From Mytilisepta virgata (Eukaryota; Mollusca; Bivalvia; Mytilida; Mytilidae), in contig CM051521.1 of assembly GCA_028015205.1 (NCBI GenBank), forward strand, positions 88,946,513-89,010,512: DNA of 64,000 bases, given 5' to 3'. The translations under genes and the position numbers were made by a program. The stretch's first letter is position 1, and every line of letters begins with the position of its first letter. This document shows, piece after piece, positions 21,001 through 36,000 of the stretch. The notes below the pieces were generated by a model. It saw only the letters and a list, made by a program, of their open reading frames with translations, did not search any database and was not told where the DNA came from.

Positions 21001-24000
21001 ATTGATTAAATGCACATGAGACAAAATCTCAGATTATGACTAAAATGGAAGGATATATAGTAAATGTAGATAAAATCTCAAACAATACAGGATAAAACAC
21101 AATAAAGGAATGTATAGTATACACTATAAGACACAAAATAACAGGTACTTACTCGACAGGCGACAAATTGGGTAAAAAAACACAGTCTCCCTGGTAGACT
21201 TGGAAGTCTCCCTGTCATGCCCTGAAGTCTCCCTGTTGCTACCCTGAGGGAGACTCTGAGTCTCCCTGTTATTTTCAAGTGTGGTGAGCCCTGGAAGTGT
21301 CCCTCAAATAAATTTTATGAATTATATTTTTTACCATTCCTACAGATATGTTCATGTTTAAATATGCATACTCATGTACGAAACTGTGATTTTAAAAAAG
21401 GAAGGTATTCCTTAAAAAAGAATTTTTACCATTGCTTTTTGTTATTGAACAAGTGATTTTTAATAATGCCTTATTATAAATATATTTGTTACTTTGACTT
21501 AAATTTAAAGTTGAAAAAGTTATTAACTTTAAAGTCTGTTTTTCATTGTCTGAAATACAGAATGTAAGCTGCATGACTGAGTACTTCACAATATTTTCTA
21601 GTACTGAAATGAAATTACTTCAGTTTTTAAACTTCTTGCAGGTCTCTAATTTTTTTTACGTTTAATTTGTCATAAGCAAATATCAGAAAGATTAATATAA
21701 CTTATTGAATTGAAATAAATGAGATTTCTTTTTCTCATTAGTAGCGGTTTTAACACTAGAGATTTGTATTGATAGAGATCAATTGAATATACAAAATTGA
21801 TTGTAGCAATCATATTATCTTTCCTAGGAATCAAGTATGTTTGTTCATCTGTCAGACAAATTCTGGTTTCCATGAAATGGAAGAAATGTAACTACATTTT
21901 TAGGTCGACTGGCCTAAAAGGCCATGTGAGCTTTTGCCATCTCTTTGTGTCCGTTGTCTGTCGACTGTCTGTCCGTCCACAATTACAAAAAAAAATCTTC
22001 TTCTCTGAAACCGCTCAGCCAATTGGGAGCAAACATAGGTAGAATGATCCTTTGGTGGGCCCCTTCCAAAATTGTGTTCGACATCCCCGACTTCTAACTG
22101 ACATGGCTGCTGTAACTAAAAATAGGAAAAAGGGGGATGAATTTCAAAAATATTCTACTATGTAACTACATGGCCAATTGGAATCAGACTTGGCAGCAGT
22201 GGTCCTAAGATGGTCCTCTTTCAGAAATGTGTTCGATGACCCGGACTATCAACCAGGATGGCCGCCCCAGCCGAACTGAGTTTAACATAGGACCCTATGG
22301 GAAATTCGTATAAAAATATTCTTGTTTGAAACTAATGAACCAATTGGAACCAAGTTAAGCAGCAATGGTCTTTAGATGGTCCTCTTTCAGAATTGAGTCC
22401 GATGACCTGGACAATTAACCAAGATGGCCGCCACAGCCAAAGTTACAATGTAGTGTAACATGATGGGAAAATTCATTAAAAAATCTTCTTGTCTAAAACC
22501 ACTAAGCCTATTGGAACCAAACTTAACAAAAGTGGTCCTCTTTCAGAAATGTTTCAGATGACCTTGAATGTCAACCAAGAAGCCCACCACAGCCAAACAC
22601 AGTTTAACATAGGACCCTATGGGAAAATTGATAAAAAATCTTCTTGTCTGAAACCATTGAGCAAATTGGAACCGAACTTGGCTTTAATGGTCCTTTGGTG
22701 GTCCTCTTTCAAAAATTTGTCAGATGACCCAGACTGTCAACAAAGATGGCCACCACAGCCAAACTTAGTTTAACATAGGACCCTACGGGAAAATTCATTT
22801 AAAAATCTATTTGTCTGAAATTACTCGGCCAATTGGAACCAGACTTGGCAGCCATGGTTATTAGATTGTACTTTTACAGCCGTTTGGTTCTTAGGTGCTT
22901 TTATGGCTATTAATTGGCAAATTGAAACACAGAGAGGATAATTGTTTTCTTTAATAAATTGTGTATTTAAAAAAAACGGTAGCATTATTTGTTGAAAACT
23001 TAGATGTATATTTAAAATGTACATGTAAATTTATCTCCAGCTTGGAATAAACGTCAGCTGTTGATTGGCTTATGTGATGTTGGTTAAAAACCAATGCCCC
23101 CATTTAGTTGTTTAGGACCTTTGGCCAACTTCAGACTTTACAGAAGTGCTTCCAGGTGGTACAGTCTCAATGCCCAAAGCTATAAACGAAGATAATTTAT
23201 AGTCCTAGTGGGGAAATGTTTCACTGGATGTACATGTAATAGGACATTATTGACATACCATTTGATTTTTTATATCTATGTGCTTTCTGTGATATTTGGC
23301 CATCAAAGCAAAAAAAAAAAAAAAATTCCCTTGCTTCTGCTAACCCTACTGAAGCATTTTTTTTTTATTTTTTTGCTTTCTGTAATCATTTTTTAACTTT
23401 TCCTATTTAAAAGTCAGAGAAAAGACATGAAAGGGGGTTCAATTATAAGTCATAACAAGTCAGAATATATCTGCTGTAGAAACCAGTTAAAATTTATGAG
23501 AAAAAAAAATGAATTTTTTGGCCAACCTTTTGACCTGTAGTTTTTTTTACCATGTTAAAAGAAGCAGGTATTTTTTTAATATAAAACGTAAGTCCTGTTC
23601 ATCTTATATTTGCAACTCTTACAAGTCTTTCACTGAGGGATGTAATCTGATTATAGATTATAATCAAAGATCGATCAATTATTTTTTCTTCTGATCATAA
23701 TCGATTGGTTTTTTTTCATAATCGATAATCGGTCACAACAGACTTTTTAAACAAAATGCAGGAATTTTGGTATTTGGTTCAGTTATTAGGAGGTTATTAA
23801 GAGTCAAATAATGTTCAGAAAAGACTTAGAAATAAAAGCACATTATTTCATCCAAGGTATTTACATAGTGCCTATTTATACAGTATAGATTCTGTTCAAA
23901 GAGACAAAACATGATTTTATATTAGTCTGGCAATGAATTTAGTTCATTTTACAATTCCGATTATAATCGATGATCGAATCAGTTGGGCTACCTGATTATA

Positions 24001-27000
24001 TGTATTAATTGATTATTGTTTTTCAGCCGATTCCCAACACTACTTTCACTACATGTAGAATTTGCGATAAGATCATGTTTTGTTTTTTTTTAAACTTTAT
24101 GGCTTCCAAAGGGGAGTTTATCCAGAAAACATTGATACATGAGCATCATTGACAAACTGACTTGATAAAAAGTTGGTCCAGTTATTACTTTGGTGATGTA
24201 TAGTGGGGGATGGAGGAAAATCAGTTTTGTTGTCAGTATGACAGCTCATTTCCTGGTCTTTATTTTTAAGAGCTGAAACCCTAGGGGAATAATTTTTATA
24301 GTAAGAAATAGAGAGCAATTTGTTTGAAAGTCTTGGGTTTTTTCATAAATACTTTTTGTATGTTCTTAATTTGACTCGGTACAAATGTAGTGTTAACTGT
24401 ATCTTCTGTGGTTATTGTAATCATAATGCCAATACCAAGACCAATAAATGTAATGGGTAAAATTAACCAGATAAATAACAACTTCAGATTTGAGAGAATA
24501 TGCTTAAAAAGGGTGTTAAAAGAGAGCCTAACCCAAGAAAATGTTCAGTTGTTGATGATAGTGTAAAAAAGTACTGTTTAAGTATGCTGCTTTGAAGTTG
24601 TTGTAAGAAAATGTATTTGTTTCATATTTATTAGTTTCACATTATATAATTTTCAGGCCTCTGTTGTATGAATCTGTTTTATGGTAAGCCACAGGTAGAA
24701 ATTACATTGGTTCACAAGTAGCATGTCATCTATTTAGCTTGCAAGAGTGTTTGAAGTCCACATCCTAAGGCACAGCTTTGTATATGCAAATTTAATTATA
24801 GGTTAAAATTAAATACCATACAAGATGTTGGACCAGCTAAATTTTGGTTTTGTTTAAGGTCTCACTGTGACTATAAGATGAAGAACAACAATAAAAGCCC
24901 TGGTGCTTTGGTTAGATATACATAGATGTTCAGCTCCCCACCCACACCCCACTGGCAAAGGAAAATAGTGCAGGTGGGAGGATTTTATTTTGTACTTTTT
25001 AAAAAACAAAACAAAAAATATCTAGTTTAAGCAAAAACCTGTCTTATAAGACTACTTTTTTCAGATCACTATATAGTGCATTTCATATAAACTGAACCTG
25101 TATTAAAAAACCACCTATCTTATGAGACCACTTTCTAGTTCTCCGTTTAGTGGTCTCATAAGACAGGTTTGACTGTAATTGCCCTTGGAAATAGAAATTA
25201 ATACCAAAATTGTAGTTTTCAAGACTTTTTAGCAAACGCTTTTACCAAATAATCTTATTGTTGGTATGTGAACTTATAATGATGAGCTAAAGATCAAGTT
25301 TGACTTTCATGCTGATACGGTAATTAATATGAGAGTTATAGCCCTTGGAATTGGGAGTAATTGTCAAAATATTTGTTTGCAACAATTTTAGCAAGTGATC
25401 TTATTATTGGTATGTGAGCTTATAATTATGAGCAACAGGTCAAGTGTTTCAGGCTGATCAGGTCATTACTTTGTACCCCTTGCCAATATAGTTTCAGGAT
25501 TTTTAGGAGTCACCCTGTCCATATATCTTTGTCTGATTCACATAGTCAAGGAGATTTAGTGTGTATATACAAATTCAAGTATTTTGCTGGTTGGAATAAG
25601 AAACTAAAAGTATATTTAAACTAGCTCTCTCCTCCCCCAAAAGTGTATATACAATGTACTAAAGCAATAGGATGTGCCTTCTTGGATGTGGATGTAGGTG
25701 TTTTGAATAAGTAAATTTGTGTTGCTAACAGTTTTAGGTAAAAATCCACTGTTTTTGCATGCAAAACAGATTAATTAAGCATGCTTGTATTTTGTGTTTT
25801 ATTAAGAATTGTGTGTAATGAATGCAGGATATTGTTTTATTCCAAATTTAGCAAAAATTGTCTTTTCTTTTTTTCTTTTTTTCTTTTTTTCGTTTTTTTT
25901 ATCATATCACTTAATACTTTTGCATCTCTCGACAGTTATTTTTATGAAATTAAGCTGTATGAAAATTTCTGGTGGGGAAAGAGTTTTTCATGTTTTCAAA
26001 TTTTGATTTTTTTTTACTTGCTATTTTTGTATAATAAGATTTTAAATTATAAAATTTTCTACTAGTGTTTTAATATTTGGAGAGTTTTCTTCCTCAGTTC
26101 TGCATATGTCAAGAAATGTTTCAATCATGCAAGAATATCCATTATTACTGATACTGCATCCATACCCCATTGAAAATTACAGGGTATCCATCTTATATGT
26201 ATGTCATCCATTCTCTCATACTTATAGGATTCTAGTGAAATTTTGAGGGAGTTGTATGAACATTTTAAAGTAATTTAAAAAATAATGCCATTCCAACATA
26301 AATGCATATTGTGTAAATTTAAAAATATTGTGTAAGCACTCTTTTGCTTGCAGAAAATTGTGTATTCTATGGAATATATATGAAAATCTTTAGTATGGAA
26401 GTTATGACTCTTAGAAAAATAAAACTGTGTTAGCTCAATAAAAGTTTAGAGTAATCTCAGTTAAATTTCAAATTGAGTTGTGGCGGCTGGCAATGGAAAA
26501 ATTAAAAAGTGAAAGACTTTATGTCTTTATCCCTACAATGCATAGTTTTCATGTACATGATATCAGTCTTCTGAGAATTCATATGAAAATCATACTAGCA
26601 ATTATAATCTGGCAGGCAGGGCAACAAGGGACATAATTATGTTCATTGAAAACACCTGGGTAGTAGTATTCAGAAACAATCAAACTGGATTATTAAGCAA
26701 AAATTGTCCTGTATCCACAATACTGAACATCTAATAGTTAGTTAGTGCTTCAAATAGTATTGATTTGAAATTCACTGTATACTGTTTGCATAGGTTAATG
26801 CTCTGGCTAAAAATCTAAGCATACGATATCGCCAAGTTTGAACTCCAGGGAAACTTGAAGTATTATTTATTAATGACGACCGGCATATAGCATGATTCCC
26901 ATTGATTACACTGTTTCATTCCCATAATTATATTTCTGTTGTATTGATCCAAGAATGTTGGATCTCCATAGATTTTATGATTATATGGCAATCATTCGAT

Positions 27001-30000
27001 CTTTTCGGTCGTAAACGTTGTCTTTTCTGAAGTAGGGATTTACAATCTCTTTAGCATGTAATAAAAAGCAAATTTTTCTATACTTGGTGTATTGATATTT
27101 TGTGGTTTTACTTTTATCAGTGATTTCAGCCTTTCTGTGTATTTTAAAGATAATAAAAAAAGTTCTATATCCAATGTGCTTGCTTGTCTCTGGCTTATTT
27201 AAATTCATTGAAATCATAAGTACATTTTGTTTCTTAAAAGTCTTCTCAGTTAATTAAACACACTTTCCTATTCCACTTTTGAAAGTATATTGAAATTTTT
27301 GTAATAAGTTTGATGAGTATAGATAAGTCCACAAAACTTGAAAGTAGAGATTTTTTGACAGTTTTCTGTGAGTTTTTTTTTGGGTTCGCTTACCAATCTA
27401 TATATTAGACCTCATTGTTTGTGTCTGTACAATTCAATGCATTATACATTCAGAGCTCCAGATAATATTATCGATCAATTGGGTTATTTACTCCTGTCTT
27501 TTTTAATAAAATGGGTGAAACCGTTTTACATTTGCTTTGTTATTTTAGGTTCACTCCTCAGATAAATTTTTAATGTTTTTTTTTCACCCCCTCAAGCAGA
27601 TATCTATTGGGTGATTTAGATGGCTTTCAATTTCTATGGTAATCATGGGAGAGTTGATATGATAAATGGTTCTAATACACAACAAAATCATTGAAAATAC
27701 AGATATTTGATAATGCAGGGCTTTCCAAAGTAGCCATTTACGTTGGCTACAAATGCCGGCTACTTCACTGACAAAAAAATAATTCAAAAAGAAAAAAAAT
27801 CTTTTTAAAATATGTAGACAAGCGTCGAGAGTCGTATTGTCGCGAAGTCGCGATAAACAACTGTGTTTACCTTTAGCTAAATATAGTTCACGTGAATTCT
27901 AGTCACTGATTGGTCGTCTATTAAAAGTGTACATTTATGTCATCTCTAGTCGGAAAACATCATATTTTTGCAAGGATTATAAGAGAGAAGTTCTGATGGT
28001 CAACAACAATGAAGCGATCAAATACCCTGGCTCTGTCCCACAATCATCATCACATTCTCAGGGCTATAACCAAACTTTCAAAAAAAATTAAGTAGTAGGC
28101 TAAAAATTAAATTTTATAACAATAATATTTGTTATTATTATCAAAAAAGAATGAATTATCAGCAAACGGAAACAAAATAATGAAGAATTGAAGGTTACAC
28201 AATCCTGCACACAAAAAAAAATCAAATTTCGAGATTTTTTTTTTTTTAATTTCATACATAAAAAATGGTAATTTGAAAGTTGGAATTAGGTGCCAGGAGA
28301 TTGCAAGAATGCAGGATTTTGCTCTATTTAGCCCCAGACCCCCTGCCGTAAAGGTGCCAAGCTTGCAGCTTGGGGTGGCGACCAGCTTTGCTGGCCGCAT
28401 GTCACAGCCGCCTACTTTTAAATTTCAGCCTGCTACTTCAAATTGTATGGAAAGCCCTGATAATGACATGAATAATGTCACCAATATATTCCTCAGTAAA
28501 CAGGCAAATTAGAGGATAGCCAACATAATAGGATACATAAAGTTCACAGTTGACAGAGCTACATGGATTGTAAATTTACGTACTGGTGATGTTGCAGGCA
28601 CAAACTACCAACCAACCGAGAGAATGCACATTTTGCTAGCTAGGCCAGATAATCCTGAGGCCATTTATCATTTGAACTTTAGACCATCAGAGACCTTGCA
28701 TTAAAATTATAAATAACCTACTTGGAGGCATAATTATTTGGACTGGCAGAAACTCATTTTAAAATGTATGCTAAAACTGTTTGTAACTTTCCTTGTAGAG
28801 TAAATAAAGAAAAAATAATTTTGCATTTGAGTGAAAATCTATTACTTGTAAGGGAAATTCACAGGGGCAGATCCAGAAATTGTTGGGCATGTATATTAAC
28901 GAGGGGTCTGGGAACCAGAGGATAAAACCCCTGGAAAGTACTGGAATTTGATTTTTTTCATGCTGATGTCTAATCATTATTTCATTTTAATTTATATACA
29001 TGCCTTTAAAATTATAAAGAAATAGAGGGAAAAATTCTGCGTTAGTACCGGTAAAAATACGTGTGGGTAATGTATGGAATACAGAGCTCACCTTTTTCTG
29101 CAACAAAGCTCATGTGAGGCTTTTTAGTAATTGAGAATCATATGGAGCGACAGGGTCATTTTCAGGACATCAGGATTGGGTGTTTGTAAGCTCGGGAATT
29201 TGGGATTTAATGCAATAGTGGTCCAGGATCCAGGGTGCTTTTAGTTAATTGGGAATTTCGACATGAATTCTTGATTAGACCATTTTTTGCAGGAATTAGT
29301 TCTGACCCCCTCCCACCAACCAATTGAAGTGGAAAACATAGGTCAGAGCCAGTATCTGAAGCATTTTGCCATTTTGGTACGAAACATATCAGGTGACATT
29401 TATAATGAGACGAAAAGTTTGTTAGTGGGGAACCAGTTCAAATCATTTTTAAAATTAAATTTCTCCGTATAACGGAGCACATGGTTTGAACCTTGATTGA
29501 CAAGGTCGCCTCCAAGAGATACCAAAAGTCTTAAGTGTTTACTTCCGATAATTTTTAAAAATGCATTTTTTAATGCCAATTAAAGTAAAAGAAATGGGTT
29601 AAAACGTATGAACTTCCTGTTTATTTGCGTAATTGGTAAAATATAATGGGTCATTAAACGCTTGACCATAATTTTTATTGTGTTTTATCAATTTTTAATT
29701 GCGTAATTTCACAAATACCCAGCTTATCTGGAGCTCTGTACATGTAAGTAAAATCCAAAATCTTTATTACATGAAACTGCCATCCAGACTTGGTGTAACA
29801 TAGGACTTTATTACAAAATTCTGAATCCACTAAACCAATTGGAACCAAACTGGCAGCAATGGTCCTTAGGTGGTCCTCTGGGTGACTTTCAGAAAATTAT
29901 CAGTTTACACTATTGAATCCAGGCTGTCTTTTGCAGAAATTACATTACATTAAGTTAACAGTTGTAAAAACTGACAGTTGCATGAAATGGTTATGATGGT

Positions 30001-33000
30001 CTGTTTCCCTTTGTCTGAAGTAAACCTTATGGAAAAAAGACAACTGAGCAATAGAGGAAAACTTAATTTTTGTAAGGATTTCAGGGAGGTTGAGAAAAGT
30101 AGGAATATTTATAGCGAGCGCTATAGGAGCATATGCATTTTCTACACATGGGTCATTTTGAAAAGTCTTTGTTTAATGGGGGCAGCCGTATTGTGCTACA
30201 TACTAAGGCTAGAAAAAGTTTCATTCGCCGGAAGTAAGTAAAGTAAGGGAAATAACTTGCTTCAAACTATAATTGTAGAGTCAGAATCGTGATACCGAAA
30301 ATGAGTTTCTGGAAAGGGCTAATATTGCTGTGCTAGCACCATTGGCCATGCCAACAGCATATTACTTTTAGTTGTCTGATACTTGATGTTCACACATACT
30401 GAACTTCATTGTTCTTTTCTCCATATTTTCTGATTTTTTGCTCTTGTGGGCTCCTGATTTGACTATAAAAGATATGTTATGTCATACTATTGCAGCAAAA
30501 ATAAAAAGCCAGTCTGTGTAATGTTAAAAACATTTTTTTCTACCCTAAACTGCTACAATTATTTTATTTCTAACAATATGTGACTTGTGTAAATAGGTAT
30601 AAATATGGAAAGATTAAAAGTCAAATTTTTGACAGTGTTTGTCTAGTTCGCTGAGGCATAGCATGATTAGCTTGATAACACTTTCCCCTAGTCACAATAA
30701 ATGTTCTGTATTTAATAGCCTTTAAGTGTAAGCTATGTAAATATTGTGTGATAAATGATTTTGGCTAAGATAAATAGTTTAATAATCTTTTCTGCATACA
30801 TTTTTTTGATTTTTCAAATGTTGAATATTGAACTTCATGTTATTGTTTAAATTTCTTTTGTTTGCTTTTCTTCATCATTACTGTAACACATTTTTAGAAC
30901 TCAGATGAAACATATAGATTTAATATACATTATAAAGATTAAAGAAAACATTTATTGCGGTATGCAAGTCCATTTAATTCTGACTGTTGAAGTTATTCAT
31001 GGTATTGCACATGTATTTCAAAAGCAGTACATTATGTACATGTACTTCATTCTTCCATAAGGATGAACAAAAAAAATGTAGAATGATTTTTTTGTAGATT
31101 AGTTATAGGATTGTTTCCCTTTCTTTTAGGTCATTTCATCTTTTTCTGTAGGTATTGTCTCCCTTAGATCATCTTCAGCATCATCAACAATAAAAAAAAA
31201 TCATTTCATGGTCTGAAATTTTTTTTCCATTCAATTAAATGCTGAAAGTGGAGACTATATCTCGTGGTGGTATTATAATAGATATAGTATAAAGGCCACT
31301 TGTTTTCAACTTACAGGGCCATAAAGGCTGATCAAAAGCTTGCTTGTATTTTACACTGACGGTTGTGTTTGTTTTCATTTATCGTGTAATAAACCTATCA
31401 TAATTGAACTATTATTTACAGCCACGATTTAATAAAATTAGAAACAACATGTAGTAACATGCTATATGGGGTTGACTGTTGTGAATTTATAAAAATAAAG
31501 GCTCTTTATAGTGAAAATGCAATAAATTTTCACATGAAGTAGTTACTGTATGTAAACAGAGTCTTAACGGAAAGTTTTTTTTTCAGGCAAATGTAATTAT
31601 TTCTATCCTCAGGTTAAAAACAAAGGTTGTATGTCTTATTTTCTTTAATGTAAGTAAATGTTAAAAGTCATTGGTCTGATTCATAAAAGCAGCTTTCAGC
31701 AAACCTCAGATATCACTTAACCCTTCTAGTTCTAAAGTATGTAAATCAAACAGATTAAAGAAATTGCCACAGAATTGATTAAAATTTAATAAAAGCCTCC
31801 ACTATGAAACAATTTTTCCGTTTAAAACCTCTGTTATAGTGATAACATTTTCAGTATGGAAATTGTACCATTATTGGATATAGTTATAGTAATTTATTTA
31901 AAACAACATTTTTGTTATGACATACAAGAAAGCTGTACCCTAGCAAAATACTTAATAGACTTTAAATTTAGGTAAATAATCATATATCAGTTCATTTATT
32001 ATCTTGAAATCTTAATTTTAATGACTAAAAAGAATTTTTTATATTTAGTATTTTTGACCCCAACAAGTAGCTATGGTTGACAGGTTAAGGATGTATACAA
32101 AGTCAATGAATTCACATTATTTAGTATTAAAAAAAAATTTGGGAGAAGAAATTTGATAATTGTTTAAATGAAAGTTTCTTTTATTATAAATTAAATAAAA
32201 GAATCAAAAAAAATTTCCCAAAGCCAAAAAAAAAGAAAGGAAAACGAGGTTAGTTTCAGTGTTGTGACCACTTTAAACAAATAAATTTTATTGAAAATGA
32301 TAGTTTTGATAGACTAGTACTTCAGTAATGCTTCGAACTAATCCAGTTTGTATGAAATATACTTGTACATGTAGAAAATCTATTTTAAAATAAATTTTGT
32401 TGACATATTCATATGACCTGGGGCTAGAATGTCACCACCCAAAAGATATATGTACACTCGGTCAGGGGGAGTTGTTCAACTTGAAAGAATTATTGTTTAA
32501 TATATTAATTATATCAGATAGAACTATAGCTCTGAGGAATAATTGATAAATGGTCTATTCTGAAAGGAGTTGGTCATTTTGTGAAATACTGTATGGTTAC
32601 ACTGTGTCAAGCTTGTAAAGGAATTTATTAGATTATCATGATGGTGAGTTTGTGCTTTCCCTTTGAAAATTTTTTAGTGATTTGGAATTGAGGTTTTCAT
32701 TGGGTATTGTACAATTTAATATATTTGAAAATTTCAGGTATTTCATAATTTTGCTGATAAATGAAAATTCTATGTTGTCTGCTTTGTCACTGTTTATAGT
32801 ACTTCCAGTAATTAGTCTTCATTAGTTTGTCTTGTTAAATTATCTATTGATGGAAAATCTATATTATATCTTACAAAGCCAATATTGATAAGGGATGTAA
32901 TCAATTAAAGATCTATTGTGGCTCGCCTGATTGGTTTCGACTTATTTTACACCTGTCAACCCAGTCAGCTGTATTACCTATTACTCATACGACATCGTTT

Positions 33001-36000
33001 ACCTGTATCCTTAACAGAAAGGTCTGGTTCATTCGCTATTACCTTACCTTTAATATCAAATTGTTGTATTTATGGTCAAGTAACTTTCGCTGATAGTGAC
33101 CTTACTAGAAAGTATTGTTGTGGAGAGAACTATTACTACCTGTGTCCCTCACCCAGGTGTAACGATCTGCATTGTTGACCTACAACAAATCATTGACGTT
33201 GAAACATCATGGATGGATACAGCGAAGGTTAACAACGGAATATATGTTCTTTTGTTTTTGAGGATAAAATTTTTGACATGTTATTTATTATTCCGGATAT
33301 AGATTCAGATTTCATCATGGTAACATCATAGTATTGGAAAAATGATACTTGCATCACCACTTTATTCTCAGGTAAGATAAAAATACCTGTGATTAGGATT
33401 TTGATGAAGCTGACACATTGATTTAACAATGGAGGTTATTGTGTGAAAAGAGACATCCATCAATTTCTTTCAAAAGAATTAAAAATAATCCACTGCAATA
33501 GAAAAGATTACCACTATTTGTTTAATATATCTTTAAAACCAATTTTCTGTTTAATTTTCAGTCATCTAACTCCGATTTAGATAAGAAATGTGAATTTTTT
33601 GTTCAATATTTAATTGGTTTAAGTGAAAGCTTGTGAGATTTGAGTCTATTGACGACTTGTTTAAAAGTGTGTGTGGTTGTTTGCTTTAGCTGAAGTGGGG
33701 AAAAGGGCGGATCGTGGCTTTTAAGTTTAAATTCTTGACTGTATTTACACAATCAATAGGCATTTTATGAGCAAGAAATATATATGGCGCTGTAATGATA
33801 TAGTGAAGAAGTAGATAAACAGCCCCAGGTTATACAAGTGAAAGTTATACCTGTTAGTAGAATGTGACGAGAATAGATGGCATACAGGTGATAATTTCCC
33901 TCAGGTCAATCTCTAGTACTTTGTCGACTTTCTACATTTTACCTGTATGTGTTGTTGAAACATACCCTATCAGTAAATATGGGATTTTACTTAATGTTCA
34001 CTTGGGACTTAATGGGTCAGAAATAAAGTCAGACAGAGACATCAGTAAATCCACTCTCAGTTTTATGGGAAACATTTTATTGTGTGAAATGTATCTGGCC
34101 ATAATGAAAAAAAATTTTGATTGATAGTTTCTGATAGTTGACAGACATTAAAATTACAAGTCATTATAATTGCAACACTAACAAAACCAGAGTATTTTGT
34201 TTCAGGGAAAAAAAATATTTAATGTTAAGCATGTTACGAGTGTCTCAATTTTTCTACATCTCTTGTAAAATGATGGATAATTTTCCTAAATTTTTTGCTC
34301 TTTCTCTTTGTAAGGTCATTTTCTTTGTCTGAACCTTTTAAGTCAGATAATTTACCCACATTGCCAGTGGATTACTGGGTTATTTTGTAGTCAGTTGTTA
34401 CAGCTATTAACAAAGGATGGCAGATTTTCTTCTACAATACAAATTTTGCCAGGTGATGGATGCTCAATGGTGAAAATTTGGTCATAAAACCAACATTAAG
34501 TTGGATAAAGATGTATACCACTAACAAAAGTTGAATTACTTTCTTCTTTCTAAAAAGAAATCTTTGATTCTAAAAATTGTCCATTATCCTTTATAAAATT
34601 CCATGGCTCTTAGTGAGGGACAAAACTATTTATTAAGAATTTTACATCCTAGTTTTCCTAAAAGAAACAGATATATGGAAAATTATAGGCAATTTGTATA
34701 TTTTTTTGTCATTACATGTACTATGATATGGTTGTCACAAATTTTTGGCCATTAGTTTTATATAAATCCTCTTTCATGGAACTGTGATTGCATTCATGTG
34801 AATAAAGTTATTTTATTACATGCAGTCAGTAAATTGTACAAAGTGTGTATCTGTCTGTGTCAGCATTAATATAGACTTTAATGTAAAAAAAAATTTTAGT
34901 TATAAGCATCAAGGGACTGGTGCTTTAACTTAATTTCTGTGTATTTCAAATGATGTGTTCATTCACAGTCTTTTGATTGACAGATGAACCTGTTGCTTAT
35001 CTTTACATTGAAGTATTTATACAAATTAAATTATTCATTAAGTTTATCTTGTCTGTGGGACTGATAGTATTTATCTATTAGATTTTTCTTGCTACAAATG
35101 GTAGATGTGTCTTAATCGGTTGCTTTACATGATCCAGAAAAACATCGCTCAATATGATTTGGTGACCCCTTACTAACTTTACAGATTTAAATACACTTGA
35201 ATTTGTATAGTTATTCATAGATCTTAATAGGTATCTTTTGGTTCATCGACAGGTATCTGAATGTGGGCTCGTGTACATTACCATATATTACTAAAACACA
35301 ACAGTTCTCTTATTTAAATTATAAAATCAGGGATTTGTATATAGAAAATGTGATTGTTCATTTTGAACTCATTATCCATATTGAAATTGATAGTTATATT
35401 ATTTCTTGGGAAATTAGATTGATTAAAGTGATAAAGTTTCAATACACAACAATAGAAGTACTGAAAAAAAGCTTCATTTAGTATGAATTTATTGTAAAGA
35501 TAAAAAATATATATATACAGGATACATATTATATTTGATAAATGGCATTTTTGTCAAAAGCATATTGTTCAGATTTTTATCATCAATTGTTCAAGCTGCA
35601 TTAATATAAGTTATAAGTCAGAGTTGTATCCCCTTAAGTTTTACAGTTTTGTTATGACATTGTAATTATTTTATGACAGAAAGTAACATTGTTTAAAATG
35701 AGGTTCATCTGAACTTTTACCAACAATTCATTAGTACATTCAAATGAAGTAACTTAAATGAATAAAATTTATATTTTTAATCTATTTTTCAACAAATTTT
35801 AATATCTATTTTTTTAGTGAAATACTTTAATTGTGAAGATTAGAGTTTAGCATCATTGCATGCTTTATCTGTCATTCTTCATCATTACTGTTTTAATTGT
35901 TTTTGGCAAGCAAAAAGAATACTTGTACATTTTTTTTTCCACTCATTTCATTTCATATTATGAATTTGGCTATATCTTAAGCTATAATAGAAAATTGTTT

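Noticed and set aside
33209..33230. Alternative start ATGGATGGATACAGCGAAG
   Set aside because: The frame closes after seven codons and no donor gives the phase 0 needed for exon 2.
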